Below are positions 22,233 through 34,038 of a stretch of 60,000 nucleotides of DNA, piece after piece. Location of the stretch: NCBI GenBank assembly GCA_903813345.2, contig CAIIXF020000011.1:32730166-32790165 (forward strand). Reading direction: 5' to 3'. Each line of letters starts with the position of its first letter. Position 1 is the stretch's first letter. Position numbers and translations under genes: made by a program. The DNA comes from Owenia fusiformis. Lineage: Eukaryota; Annelida; Polychaeta; Sabellida; Oweniidae. The notes beneath the pieces were generated by a model, which saw nothing but the letters and a program-made list of their open reading frames with translations, was not told where the DNA came from and ran no database searches.

Positions 22233-23304
22233 TTATTGGAATGTGTTCCTGAATACACTGTAACTACCCACAATGCAACACTTTAACTTTTATACTACAT
22301 AGACAAACTGGAAGGGATATTTTTCGTTTTTATTTCTTCTTATTTGTTCGCTGTACGCAGTTTGGAGGCTTTTTCTAAGTCCATCAAAAAGCTCGGATTA
22401 GTATGGAACTTTCATTTTTATGATGTAATTTTTTTGAGATGACCTTTGAACTCAAGTGACATAATGCAAAGTTAATTTTGACCTAGCTTGGTGAACCCCT
22501 CGACATGTTTTATGTAAAATATGTATACTCCTAAACCTGATAGATGGATTGGGGAGGGGGGGGGCTACATTCTTCTTCTTCTTCTTCTTCTTTTGCAAGA
22601 AACTACGCAGACACGCTGCAAGTACATTTGCCTAGGGAAACAAAATTCTTGGCCTGTCAAATTATGACTTTATTGCCGCACATCATCAGTGTATTAGAGC
22701 TAGGTTATAATCGGAACAACCCAAGTATATGAAAAGGAAGCGAGATCTGTATTTTTCTGTATCTTCCTTTCATCCTGAAAAGTATACATGCTTTTATTAA
22801 TTGTATTGGAATTTCATGATCTGGATGGTGTTATTGTTAAGGCCAGAACTATTTAATCAATTCCTAATTTATTATAAGGACTATTATCCTTGACCGTGAT
22901 TCGAATATAAAATTATCCAGATATTAAATATATATATATATTATATATTTAGATATTAAATGCATTTTGTTGTGTTGATTAGCTTGCGTTATGAACTAGT
23001 TTGGCATTAAGATTCTATTTGGTTAAGCCATGGACTTTCAAGATTATGCTACGCTGTGTTATAAACCTGAGAACTTCAAAATGAACATTGCCATGCTTCC
23101 CTTTTATATTATATTTTCAAGAGTAATAGATAAGTGTATATTTTTTCCCACTATCGTGAAGGAAAATAAATCTTGAATATGATTAAATCATAAAACATGT
23201 TTAATCTCATTTAAATTCAAAAAAAATTACCAATAAGAAGAATAAGTAACATTTTTCCTCGGCTGTTGCATTGTGGGTAATTATTCAAGAGTTCATTCCA
23301 ATAA
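22233..23304. mobile_element. candidate 1.07-kb inverted-repeat element
   Basis: TTATTGGAATG then TCCTGAATA and ACCCACAATGCAACA at the left end (22233-22281) are matched in inverted order at 23264-23304, with a 6-bp gap difference. The interior has a G9 tract (22556-22564), a TTC microsatellite and a TA palindrome near 22930. No coding frame and no sure duplication. Confidence 0.5.
22570..22592 (+). repeat. (TTC)n microsatellite
   Basis: Seven to eight TTC units. They follow the G9 tract by a few bases. Confidence 0.95.
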
Positions 23305-24129
23305 AAATATAATTTGTGTGAGAATTCAAACGTTCATCATTTCCATAAGTATGATGGATGGATTATATTTTGTATACATTTCAATCATCTTTTTATTATT
23401 GTTTCATTAGATTACACAGGAAAAGAGCAAAATATTTTTTTCTTGGAATGTGTACATATTTTTCCTCCAATTTTGAAAATACACTTATCGAAGAATCTCG
23501 TTCAACATCTTGAATGATTCGTCCCACTGATATCTTCATCTTACGTTGTAGTATAGTAGTTACCATGAATTTCACCCACCATAAATCACGAGAGCATTTA
23601 ATCACTGACAAACATTCACTTTATATCCAAGGTTAATCCTTGCTGAGATTTATTGTTTCTTTATTGTTATTCACATCTTTTATTACTATTTAATCATTGG
23701 AATGGGTTCTCCTTTATGTCTATGGATAAATCATTTTCATAGCCTCGCTGATTTAAAAATGTACAAATGGTATTTATGTCAGCGTTAAGTCGTGACCGGA
23801 AATTAGACATCCATCTACCTATACAGTTCGATATCATATTTATCCCCATCATTAATTAAACATAAATTTATAATGTGGTGTGGTTCAAATGGGCCGTCTT
23901 GCGGCCTTTTATTTATATTTATGATTAATGTATTTTGATATGTCATTATACATTAAATATGATTTATGTATTTTATAATGTACATAAAGGTATTTTTGAA
24001 ACAAAAACATGCCTACATAATATAGGAAACCTACTTATATCAAACAAATTTAAGAATGAACGAGGATATATTGAGGAGTCCAATTTTCATAGTACAATCT
24101 AAATGAATAGTGAGTGATTATTGATACTG
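23305..24129. other. unassigned DNA
   Basis: No supported gene or repeat. Open frames here are short and hydrophobic by chance. Confidence 0.35.
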
Positions 24130-24203
24130 GTTGCATTAGCATTTGCATTAGTTTGACTTCGCTTCTTAAAAGAGAGTTTAACTAGACTCTGCACGCAGGG
24201 TAA
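24130..24203. repeat. right arm of the 11-kb-spaced inverted pair
   Basis: The complement of this segment reads TACCCTGCGTGCAGAGTCTA, GTTAAACT and directly CTCTTTTAAGAAGCGAAGTC, continuous for about 61 bp. In the left arm (13184-13550) the same text is split by the 297-bp promoter-like cassette after AAACT. Confidence 0.8.
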
Positions 24204-26440
24204 TCGGGGAGGGGTCCAGTGGACAATGATTCATTTTACCCCCCAAAATGGGGTTCACAGAGAAATAAATAGATGGCAGAACACTATTTAATAGTATACA
24301 GAATCCTGACTAAAAGTCACTTACCATGCTCACCATAAATTAATCACACCTGGATTGGCTGAACCGAGGATTTCCCATGTTAAAAAGAAGAGAATTTTCA
24401 AGTGACCAGACAGTAGTTGAGAGTATACACAATGTGAAATATACAAAATTTAAGGGATGTGTATCTAGACATTATTTGAAAGTATGATTTAACATTGAAA
24501 TTGTGAAAAAGAAAAATGAACAATCAAAGCTATTTAGCATTGTGTCAACGGAGATTTAGCCCAATCCATTTCAGAAAACTTGAAATTTGAATTAAGATAA
24601 ATAACTGTGCAAATCAAATTAGTTGTTTTGAATAGAAGAAATTGTCGGACAAAATGGCTAAAATGCAGATCTCCCAAAATCTCATTAAAAACGAGACGTC
24701 AACGAGATTTCAAAGCTACTTGGCAAACCCTCCATTCTTGGAAAACGGGCCCAAACGTTAATGGAAAAAGTTAATGGAACGAACATAAATCACTTTAAAT
24801 CATAGCCCACACCTTTTATCCAAATGGGACATCCTACATAATATTTGAGTGCCCATAATGCTATTGTTTCACACTAACTGCTATTTGACCCATTATTAAA
24901 TTGTGCTTAAGAGGTTTTAATTTTTTAATGGATACACCATAAGAACTGGCTATTAGGTAAAATAATGGTCATCATTTCTCATAAGAGCCAATACGAATGG
25001 TTGATCTAAATTAAAAAACACTGATTCTTAGGAAAGGTAAATGGTCTATGATCTTTATTTTGTATTGACTATTTAACTATTGATGCTGGAGGTAAGTCGA
25101 GTTGATGCGTGAGTAAGTGAAGTATGGTGTAATTAGGTCAGCTCCAGTGAGTGCACTGCATGTAACGTTCCAGGTAAAGGTAGACATTTAACATGGATAA
25201 TATGTACGAAAATTTGTAAGCTAGCTTAGCTTAATACTGAGGAACACAAAATAATGAATTGTTTTATTAATGCACAGTGACAATAGAAGAGTACATGTAC
25301 GACATTTGTATATTGCATTTACTATAAGTACGCTATTGGTGCAGACTCCCGTTTCACGGGAAACAATGAAATGTGACGTTATCAAAAATATTCTCGCAAT
25401 TTGACGAACATTCGATGACATCATTATTCCTTCGAAATTCACTGAAGCATGTACATAAAATTATGAAAATGACACATTACATTTTTATTACCTACATTCT
25501 ATCTAAGGAATGAATCGATGAAAAGGTATTTCAAAACAAACCAAGTAACTTCACTTAAAACATCGATTTAAAATTGAATAAACATGGAAACCAAGCTTAA
25601 GACAAATATTCTGAACGATAAAATTGAAAACTTTGTACTAATCTTCCATTTTTGATGAATTTATATTCAAATCCTACAAGATATAATCATTAATAATATC
25701 AATAGATAATCATCATATCAAAATGACACGTGCGTCTTTATTTCAAATGAGAATTCATCATGATTGAAAGTTATGATTTGTAGAGAATTTGTTCAGTTAA
25801 CTTTTGATGCGGGACTCATCAATCGCGCGCTTTTTACGTTTTCTCGCGTATTATAACCTATAGCGCGGAAATGTCTCTATTCTTTAAGACCCAAAGAATA
25901 CGGTATATGTTCATGAAGAAGTATGGTTTACCCTATCATTTGGTACCACTGTAATGTATGGATCGTGCGCAGGCAAATCAAAAAGCTATCAAATTATTTC
26001 AATAAAATATATCCTCGCTAATTCCGATGAAAGGGGACACCAAGTCCCCAGTTTGTGTGTAAAATGACGTCAAAACGGCCTATGCACATTTAGTTCAGAC
26101 TCTGGTATCATTCATTTTAAAAGGTGAAAAACTAAAATAGAATCTCTAATTTTTTAATACATTATAATCACCTGATGCGCAGCTGAAAAAAATATTTTTT
26201 AGGACTCAAAATATTAAAATACTCACACTCGCATGGATTGAAAATGCCCAATTGATTTTAACGGGGATTTTTATCATGGAGGCTTCACTTGGACATTTTT
26301 CAATATTTTATAGAATTTACGAAGTTTATATGGCCACCAGGTCATCAAATATACTTTTTTGTAGAACAAACATCTTCTTCATTGTTGACCATAAGAATTT
26401 GAGATGATTCATTGCAATTTAAAAGACTTAAATGGCTTAG
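24204..26440. other. unassigned DNA with CRE and short hairpins
   Basis: No gene found. Small marks include GGGGACACCAAGTCCCC (26033-26049, 6-bp hairpin) and TGACGTCA (26065-26072), a full CRE 380 bp before the 2.84-kb transposon. A CG-containing patch lies at about 25822-25866. Confidence 0.35.
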
Positions 26441-26518
26441 AACATCACCCTGGACGAAGTGATAAGGTCAAAACAAGTGGCTCTGATTTAGGAAAAAACG
26501 ATCTTCCTAAAAATAAAC

Positions 26519-27624
26519 ATGGCAGAGCAGGGGTGAGTTTATTTCTTTAAATTATACCCTTTCTTGGCCACCTGACATGTTCAAACTCGGTACATTGATC
26601 CAAGACATATCCACCTCTCTATATATAATATTGTAACGATTAATACTAAGAAACGAAATGAACACGAATTGAAATAATATATTTTTGTAAATAACCGCAA
26701 TATTTTTTTTGATTATTTTCGAAAAAATGGTAGATACTCTGTTTCAAATGCATTGATATTTGGCGATATGATAGTTTATGAACCAGGGAATGTCATATCA
26801 CCATTATTTTTCTAATACAAGAAGTAATTTACGTCCCTGAGACGAGATTAGATTTATTTTCTGGAAAAAACGCGGCTCTGATTCCAACAGAATATATGGA
26901 AAATACGTGGAATGGATGTCTAATTAATCACTTGTTTACTTTCAGGTGTGTAGGCTTCCAATGCTACCATTGTGATGGGAAAACAAAACAATTTAATGCA
27001 ATAATACAACACTTGATTTTAAAACATCCTGAAAATGAAATGAAAATCAGAAAAATTATTAATGTGAATGGAACGATTAAATTGATAACAAAAAATTTCT
27101 CAGATGTGATTCCCAGTGAGATCGAAGCCAGTGGCAAAAAAATAGTGATTCAGGATCAGGACTCCATGACAATATCAATAGCCCAGTACTTGGACAGTGA
27201 TGTTCCCCATGTATCTAAATGCTCAAAATTAGATATTGACAGTAACAATGAAATGAAATGTCGTACAACAATGGATAATAACATTGAAAAAGAAAATGAA
27301 ATTGAAAATAAAATTGAAAATGAAACCACCAATGAAATCACCAATGAAATGAATGATATAATAAATTTGAAATCTTGTCACAGCAATGAAGCACACAGTT
27401 CCACAGATGGCAATGCAACGATACAGATGCTAGATGAAAATATTGAAGATCTAATAAATGAGTTCACCAGTGTGTTACCTGATGTCATTCAACGACTTGC
27501 CGACGATGGATCTATACGCACAATACTTAATTTTTTCAATCTGGTTACAATTTTGCCAAATATTCGTGATTCGCGTTCTCTTCACGAATTTGAGAAAAAA
27601 CTTTTTTTTTCAAAAACTACTTGA
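26519..27624 (+). CDS. transposon-borne two-exon C2H2 zinc-finger protein, probably truncated
   Basis: Exon 1 (26519-26532) starts at ATG in context AAACATGGC, 5 bp inside the end of the terminal repeat, and ends at donor GG|GTGAGT. The acceptor TTTACTTTCAG ends at 26945, and exon 2 (26946-27624) continues in phase, giving about 230 residues that open MAEQGCVGFQCYHCDG. C11-x2-C14-x12-H27-x4-H32 is a C2H2 zinc finger. Residues about 100-145 form an Asn/Glu-rich low-complexity stretch (ENEIENKIENE). The C-terminal third is Asp/Ile/Leu-rich. Exon 2 also opens upstream of the splice site to an ATG at 26896, but the spliced start is preferred because donor, acceptor and phase agree. A T9 run at 27602-27610 precedes the stop; one base more or less would continue the frame about 28 residues to 27688, so the end may be a frameshift or assembly error. 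An N-terminal DNA-binding part of a transposase is the likely role; no catalytic motif is seen. Confidence 0.65.
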
Positions 27625-27689
27625 TGAATACCTTTGCAATTTTTTGCGCATGTTCTGTAATGCTTATGCAAACTGTGGTATCGTTTAAT

Positions 27690-29220
27690 TATAATGATGA
27701 ACCTCCTTAAATGAGATGTATATTTTTTTATTCTCCCCTACCCCGGCAATTTTCCAATTTCACTAAATCGATTTATATTCCGTTGCTAGGCAAAAACATA
27801 GACAGAAATTATAGTTAAGTCAGCAATTATCTATTTTCTTACTAAATCACCAATTGTTATTGGTAGTACTTCTTGAAATATGAATGTTAAAGACAAAAAC
27901 AACTTGAAAATGTTGATTATTCAAATACGCGTTCCATCGATTTCAGTTCTAGAAAAGCTATTACCTAGATTTTTATTTCATTTGAAAGATAATAGATTAT
28001 TGTTTTAGGAAAAAATAACATTTTTTGGCACCCCCTAAGTAACGTTGACCTCGATTTGACCTTTGTGGTGGGAAGTTTATTTGGTCTTGCGAATTAGTGT
28101 TATAAAAAAGGTTGCAGACATTAGGGTTAATTGTTTCATTGATCACGAATGCGTTTCTTTAAATCAATTTATCAAGCTAGATTCTTTAATCTGTATGTGT
28201 CGTATTGCACGGTACACGATGTAATCAGACAATACTAGTATATATCTCAATTTAATTATTCGAAAATGATTAAAAATCTCTCATTGTTATTTGGAAATTG
28301 ATCGTCTATATCGTTCGAGACATAAGAAAGGTGAGAATGATTTGTGATTTTCCATGGTGATTTTAAATGATGAAAATCATTCGAACATTTTAAGCACATT
28401 AAAAGGGGCATCAAGGATTTTAAGCTTGCATATAAAATCGAAACGCCAACCTATACGTATGACCAATCGCCCATACAAATGCATCGCTTAAACATTTCCG
28501 TTCACATTTAGGTTATGAAAACATTGCATTCTATTGCCATAAAATGACGTTTAACGAGCATAAAATAGGCGTTTTGATATAGAAGATTTGACACAATTGT
28601 TTCATAGTTTTGGCGTAGTGTTGAATTTACACCTTCCTATGCCCCTGTCGTACGTCTAACAAGCTGCATGTATCTTAGACTCTTATTTCATCCAAAGGCC
28701 ACTTCCACGACTTGATGTAATATAAAGAGATTTTCGACGCTTCATAACGGCGATTGTCATAGGACATGACTGGAAAACGTTAAATTAATGAAACTAAATC
28801 AGGTATAGAAAGCCGCGTTTTATCACAAATCACCATCGCAAATCAATAACCGCTTATTTTCCTCAAATGTTCGTCGTCGGGAGTAAAACAATAGGCATCA
28901 CATCAAATTGAAATAACTGTCGATGCTGTAAATGCACATATGAAAAGAAACATACAATCTCGGTGTGCATGAACGTTTATATGCATCATTGATCATCAAT
29001 GAAAGATATTTTGACAATATAAAATCGTAATTTTTAGCGGGAGATATAATTCTCAACATTAATTTACACTCCAGCCACTAATGCGCGTTCCATTCAATTT
29101 AAAACACACGAACTGAGTAGTTTAAGATGTACCACTTGAACATAATACAAAATTGTATATGATTCTCCTCTTTGTCCACAAGAATTTAACCTTACAAAAA
29201 TTGGGGTACAAAAATTATTA
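27690..29220. other. non-coding interior of the 2.84-kb transposon
   Basis: No open frame or acceptor-linked exon was found on the plus strand, and nothing on the minus strand except a frame entering the right terminal repeat. This is where catalytic exons would be expected in a full-length element. Confidence 0.5.
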
Positions 29221-29978
29221 ATTTTTAGGAAGATCGTTTTTTCCTAAATCAGAGCCACTTGTTTTGACCTTATCACTTCGTCCAGGGTGAACATATCTAC
29301 CGTGGTAAAAAATAACGTAATTTTGACGAGGCTTCACTCCTAATATTCGTACAAAATCCATCTTGGCTGATACGTTTACATCTGAATCACTGATAAGTAT
29401 AGTTTTAGTATGTTCGTGAAACTTTTCCAGATCTAACAATATAACAAATGTATGACAAACTGCTATATAACTCACAAAATCTACATTTAAGTACCATACG
29501 CAGGCTGAATAAGTCAGAGTTGAACACGAGTCACTCACAATTACGATTGCGACAATAGCTATTGTGACGTCATACGCTGTTCGTTATTTGTAAATATTTA
29601 TGCATAGAATTGATGATCCATGAAATAGGGTATTATCCTGAAAATATCATAAACATTGATGGAACAGTTAAAAAGATATATACTTTTACATGCTACATGG
29701 CCATTTCGTTTCGTTCCTTCTTGAAACGTTGAACACGCCTTTTAGGGTGTTTTTATTCAACTAGGAGCTATTTCGAAGGGCTGTGAATTGAATAACCATA
29801 GAGGATATTTCATAAAATTCAGTTCGAATAATTGCATTATATAATAGCAAGAAGGATATATAAAAATTATTATAAATTATGTCGAAATACATGTTAAACG
29901 AAGACCGAGATCTTTATAGACGTCTTAATTATATTGGCGATTTCAAATGTGTACCAATAGCGTACTTATAGTAATTAA

Positions 29979-30200
29979 GGTCTGGAGGTAGTTAACAGGA
30001 AGTGACAAAACGGGAAGTCACAAAACTAAAATAACTGAGTTCTGTTTTGACCTTCAGTCGGTTTTGCTAGTTCCACATATCATTTACATCACCAGGATCA
30101 CACTGGTCATGGTCAGAATGACTCTAAACATGAAATGTTCAAAACTGAAAACAATTTTGAACAAAATACTCGGAGCAAATGTGACTCAGAATAAATGGGG
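29979..30200 (+). mobile_element. TTAA-type palindromic MITE (family K), left arm only
   Basis: Starts after TTAA (29975-29978) with GGTCTGGAGGTAGTTAACAG. It follows the left arm of the complete element at 34039-34783 (shared: TAGTTCCAC, ATCATTTACATCACC, TGGTCAGAATGAC). It ends near 30200, where another TTAA MITE begins, so the right arm is lost. Confidence 0.7.
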
Positions 30201-30205
30201 TTTAA

Positions 30206-30584
30206 GGTCAGGGTGCATAGTTCGGAATTTTGCTGAAACCCTCAAATGAGTCACATGTTTTTTTCAAAGAATCACTTCTTCCCCACGATGTCTACACCTC
30301 TAAATTTTGCACAATGTGTATACTAATGTACCTAGAAAAGAATGTGAAGAAGAATGTTTTGATAAAATGTATAAAAAAGAAAATTCAGTGAAAAAATTAC
30401 TGAATTTTCTCGTTTTTCATACATTTTACAAAACAAATCTTCTCACCAGTCTTTTCTATGCACATACGTGCACTCTTTGTGCAAAACTGGAAGATGTAGA
30501 CAATGTGGGGAAGGATTCCTGTTTGAAAATTAACATGTGACTCAATTGAGGAATGCAGAAAAATTCCGAACATGCAACCTGGCC
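30206..30584. mobile_element. TTAA-flanked palindromic MITE (family P), 379 bp
   Basis: TTAA flanks both ends (30202-30205, 30585-30588). The left end GGTCAGGGTGCATAGTTCGG mirrors CCGAACATGCAACCTGGCC at the right, and the arms pair over almost the full length. The centre is the hairpin GAAAATTCAGTG / TACTGAATTTTC near 30395. TTAA duplication is known for piggyBac and Kolobok elements; which one drives this MITE is undetermined. A second copy, split by another element, is at 48926-50362. Confidence 0.85.
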
Positions 30585-30837
30585 TTAATTCCGATTATGT
30601 ATGATAAAAGGAGACTTGTTAATGAATTATATATACGCCAATCTGGGACGTATTGCATCTTTTATACATCACCCGTTTTATAGTTTTTGAGTAAAATGCC
30701 ATAATCCGATAATGGAGTGTATCGAAGAGAAGATTCAGCTTAGAATAAAACAATGTTGACATTTGTTTAAATGGGATACTTGTGATATTAAATTGATAAC
30801 ATGATAATAAAAATACACTCCAAACATACACTCCATA

Positions 30838-31060
30838 CACTCCATAAGTTTGGCAACCTTAGCTCCCCAATTGAACTACGTGTTAAAGCCTCTTTACGTT
30901 TCAATTTTTATTTACTTAACCGGCGATGAAATAACTTATAATATTGATGGAAACGTAACTTGACTTTATTTCCAATACCTCCGAATTTTCTAAATTTTTT
31001 CCTCAATTACAGTAGGTCGAAAATTGATAATAAAGATGAATTTTTCGATATCATAAGCCC
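30838..31060 (+). mobile_element. mariner-family M, left terminal repeat fragment
   Basis: TA then CACTCCATAAGTTTGGCAAC, followed by the family text ATATTGATGGAAACGTAACT and TTTTTCCTCAATTACAGTAG. Similarity fades after about 220 bp; no right end is present nearby. Confidence 0.85.
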
Positions 31061-31133
31061 ATATTATAAGGAAAACTGCATTAACGTATGAATCAATGTA
31101 ATTTCTTAACACGCATTTCCTGACAATTTAGTG

Positions 31134-31340
31134 AAGAATGTCTAGTTAAGAATGCCAATTTGCAGAGTTTATTAAATTAACATTAAGGTTAAATTAACCT
31201 TGACAGGGTATCGAACCCAGGCAACTGTGTCAAGCAGCTCACTCGCTGAGTAGTCTAGCTCCAAGCCCTTGTTACTCTGCTACTACAACAATTAAGGAGG
31301 TGTGCAGTCAAGGTGATGGGGGGGGGGGGTCACAGTGATA
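31134..31340 (-). repeat. repeat with tRNA-like B box (relative at 33500-33660)
   Basis: The minus strand reads CAGTTGCCTGGGTTCGATAC then CCTGTCA, with GGTTCGATACC matching the polymerase III B box. Upstream ACTACTCAGCGAGTGAGC is a poor A box. AGTTAAGAATGCCA..TTGCAGAGTTTTATTA is shared with 33512-33541, in the same order with a following G-rich patch (G12 at 31318-31329 here). This could be a tRNA-derived SINE or tRNA pseudogene; I cannot fold a full cloverleaf. Confidence 0.45.
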
Positions 31341-31442
31341 TGTAGCTAGACTAATCGCTGTCTGTCGCTGAGCTATAGGGATAAACGTATTTTTCAAAAC
31401 ACCTGTTCAAAAGATCTGTCTAATGAGTATATTTTAAATATA

Positions 31443-32430
31443 TAGTACCCCACAGGAAATTACAAAGTGTCACTAAATTTTGAAATTTGAAACACTTCTT
31501 CTCTGTAGTATTCCTAATACTTGTACTCAACAATTTTTGTTTTTCTTTAAACCTTTTATTTTAGAAAATACATTTATTTAGAGAAATATGTGCGTTTTTT
31601 AATTTACTGCAAAAAATAATACAAAATCATAACATTTTTGGAACTTTTCATTCACATCATCTAAACTTAATTCATTCATATTATCCAGGCATGGGTTTAA
31701 ATAAAGGCTTTGAGAGTCCCCTTTTCATTTATAACAATTCTATATTTAGCATTTTAGCATATATTTTTGAATGTCGTTGAGTTTGAGTCAAGGTCTACTA
31801 TTTATTGGGATTGCCGTTCAGGAAATTGAAAAACTATCTATTATCCCGACGGGCTCTGTGCTGGGCAACATCATTCTTTAATACCCTATTTACAAAATCA
31901 GTCCCCGCTGCATGTTCGTCAAAAAATTACCAAATGCTTCTGAAGTCTCTAATTCGCTGCAAGACATCATTTTAGTGCTTGAAGACACTCTTCAAATGAC
32001 GACGAACCAACAATTATGCGACCATACTCGTCCCTGGGTGAGTCAAGGGGATGCGACCTGCATACACTCTGCCGGATGGCCTTAGTGAGCAACTCTCTGT
32101 TCTGTAAAGTATGCAATTGTAGAGTTGAAAGACTCTGAAGCAAATCCTTCTATACCCTACATACTTTTTAGAACTGTATTCCTGCATGTACTGTGTAACA
32201 TATATTACCTACAATTTGCTGCGATTTTGCTACATTTTTGCAAAAAATCGAAAATCAGTACAAAAACTCTTTTGGTCGCCATAACCTCTAGATGTGACAT
32301 TAAAAAACAAAATAAATTGAGTGTTAGAAAAAGTCCAAAGAACGTGTGGTCCAAATTTCATGAAAGAAGTGTAAACATTAGTGACACTAGCTAATTTTGA
32401 AGTTCGCGACAAAATTTCCTATGGGGTACT
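31443..32430. mobile_element. ~990-bp inverted-repeat element
   Basis: AGTACCCCACAGGAAATT at the left end is inverted at the right as AATTTCCTATGGGGTACT. Both arms continue with a TTTTGAAATTT-like patch and AGTGTCACTAA...ACACTTCTT in a partly rearranged order. Flanks are TATA-rich, so the duplication cannot be fixed. The open frame near 32125 has no family motif and I do not call it a gene. Confidence 0.6.
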
Positions 32431-34030
32431 TTATATCTTATATATCTCATACCAGTGATAGATGATTCAATTTTCGAAAAGTTGATACATCATCCCATCC
32501 ACAATATGTTGATAAAAACGATCGCTCATCATTTCAGAATTTTAAAAAACATTCCAGGATTCTTTACCTAGTCTAAAGAACATGGCCTTTTTAATTTACC
32601 AGAACATTTCTAGAAAAATCCAGGGTATATCTCTGATATCTGATAATCATTCAGCAAAATTGTTCTAATGCGAACCCCGAAATCAGAAAAATCTATCTTC
32701 TGATCTTAAAAGACTTAAAATGTCAATAACATCTCAAACGATCTAAATGACTTTTAAAGCCTATCTTCAATATAACTAAACTGCCTACAAACGAATTTCC
32801 TTGATAGTTTAAGCATTATTATTGACTTTACATATTGTATTCAAACAATTCTGTACACAGTATCTTTCAGCTTATGTTCAGTGGGCGAAATTTTTCCTTT
32901 GCACAATTATGATAGGTAATTATTTAAGTAATGAGATTAATAAATCTTATTGAACCCAAATTCGTTGGTTTGTTGATTTGTGCAACAGAGTTTTGGTAAC
33001 CGTGCAAGTGATAGCATAGATTAACTTATTATATATATTGAAAAAATTTCATTAGATAATTTTATGTTTGAATCTAGTTTGATATTTTCTACTCTCAGTG
33101 TGTATAGATACACTGTAGCCACCGAACTTTGTTTCACAAGTTATGGAGAATCCGGGACTATATCCTGAGGCTACACTATCAACTAATTTTTTTTAAATTG
33201 CGCTTTCAATAACTAAATCAATTGGTTTGCCATGTACTTATTCATCGTAAATATTACTTGTTTCGAATAACGTCCATTCGAACAGTTGAACGTATCGCGC
33301 GGATGAATATTATCTGGTGTAGTAAACTCTCGGTAAGGGTAATCAAACAAAGTGTTTCAGTCATGATCAATCGGAATCATGTAATATAATTATATAATCC
33401 ATTTTTGACATTCTTCGCGCATTTTCTACCTATTATCTTAATCTGAAATACAATTGCAAAATTAGTTTGGTAAACACACAATTTCCAATCTAATTAAGAA
33501 TGGTTAGTTAAGAATGCCACATTGCAGAGTTTTATTATACCTCTGCTCTTGTTTTGTACTTTTTAGTTTTTTGTGCCTACACTATTCTAGCTTGAGCCAA
33601 AGATAAATTGGTCAATTTTTGCGTAGAAATCAAGGTGATTGGGGGTAGAGGGGCAAGGTTATGATGCTCGGCAGTTGAGACTATGAGGCACTTTCTGTGG
33701 AAACCCCATTGAAACTCTCGGGTACATATTTCTTAATTGTGATTAAGATTTTATATAGCTAAACAAATGAAAACTAGTGCTGCCATCTTTTATTCAGCTC
33801 TTTATTTGGGCCAGACTGCCATAGACACATATGGGATAATGACTTAATTTCATGATTAATAAGTGTTTGTTGAATTTGTCTAAAACTTGAATGGTATATC
33901 ACCATATGATGATCTTGTTAATATACATATTGTGATTAAAAAGTAGGAAAAGTAAGTCATTAGAGCTATTATATGCGAATCTCTTAAAATCTCACGAAAA
34001 ACGGGATTTAGAAACTGTACTATTGACAAA
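32431..34030. other. unassigned DNA
   Basis: Apart from the repeat at 33500-33660 noted with 31134-31340, nothing is recognised. Confidence 0.35.
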
Positions 34031-34038
34031 GATATTAA

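Larger units (their letters stand above)
26446..29289 (+). mobile_element. 2,844-bp DNA transposon with perfect 69-bp inverted ends and AACAT duplication
   Basis: Bases 26446-26514 and 29221-29289 are exact 69-bp inverted repeats beginning CACCCTGGACGAAGTGATAA. Both sides are flanked by AACAT (26441-26445 and 29290-29294), a 5-bp target-site duplication. Perfect ends and intact duplication mean a recent insertion. A 5-bp duplication with ends starting CAC and T-G at positions 6-7 is what is known for Transib (RAG1-like) elements, whose ends resemble the RSS heptamer CACAGTG; here it is CACCCTG. No RAG1-like catalytic core is visible, so the assignment is inference. It carries a two-exon gene (26519-27624); 27690-29220 holds no reading frame, so the copy is probably an internal-deletion derivative. 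Confidence 0.9.

Noticed and set aside
26446-26514. Strict RSS (heptamer, 12/23 spacer, nonamer) at the transposon end
   Set aside because: Only the CAC and TG of the heptamer fit; no A-rich nonamer lies at 12 or 23 bp, so a true recombination signal is not supported.
27156-27344. Minus-strand frame opposite exon 2 of the zinc-finger gene
   Set aside because: Shadow of the Asn/Glu-rich coding stretch; low-complexity antisense Ser/Ile/Phe repeats.
29218-29538. 106-codon minus-strand frame ending HPGRSDKVKTSGSDLGKNDL
   Set aside because: It runs from flanking DNA across the duplication into the right terminal repeat of the 2.84-kb transposon. The same peptide string at the left end comes from the identical repeat, not from a gene.
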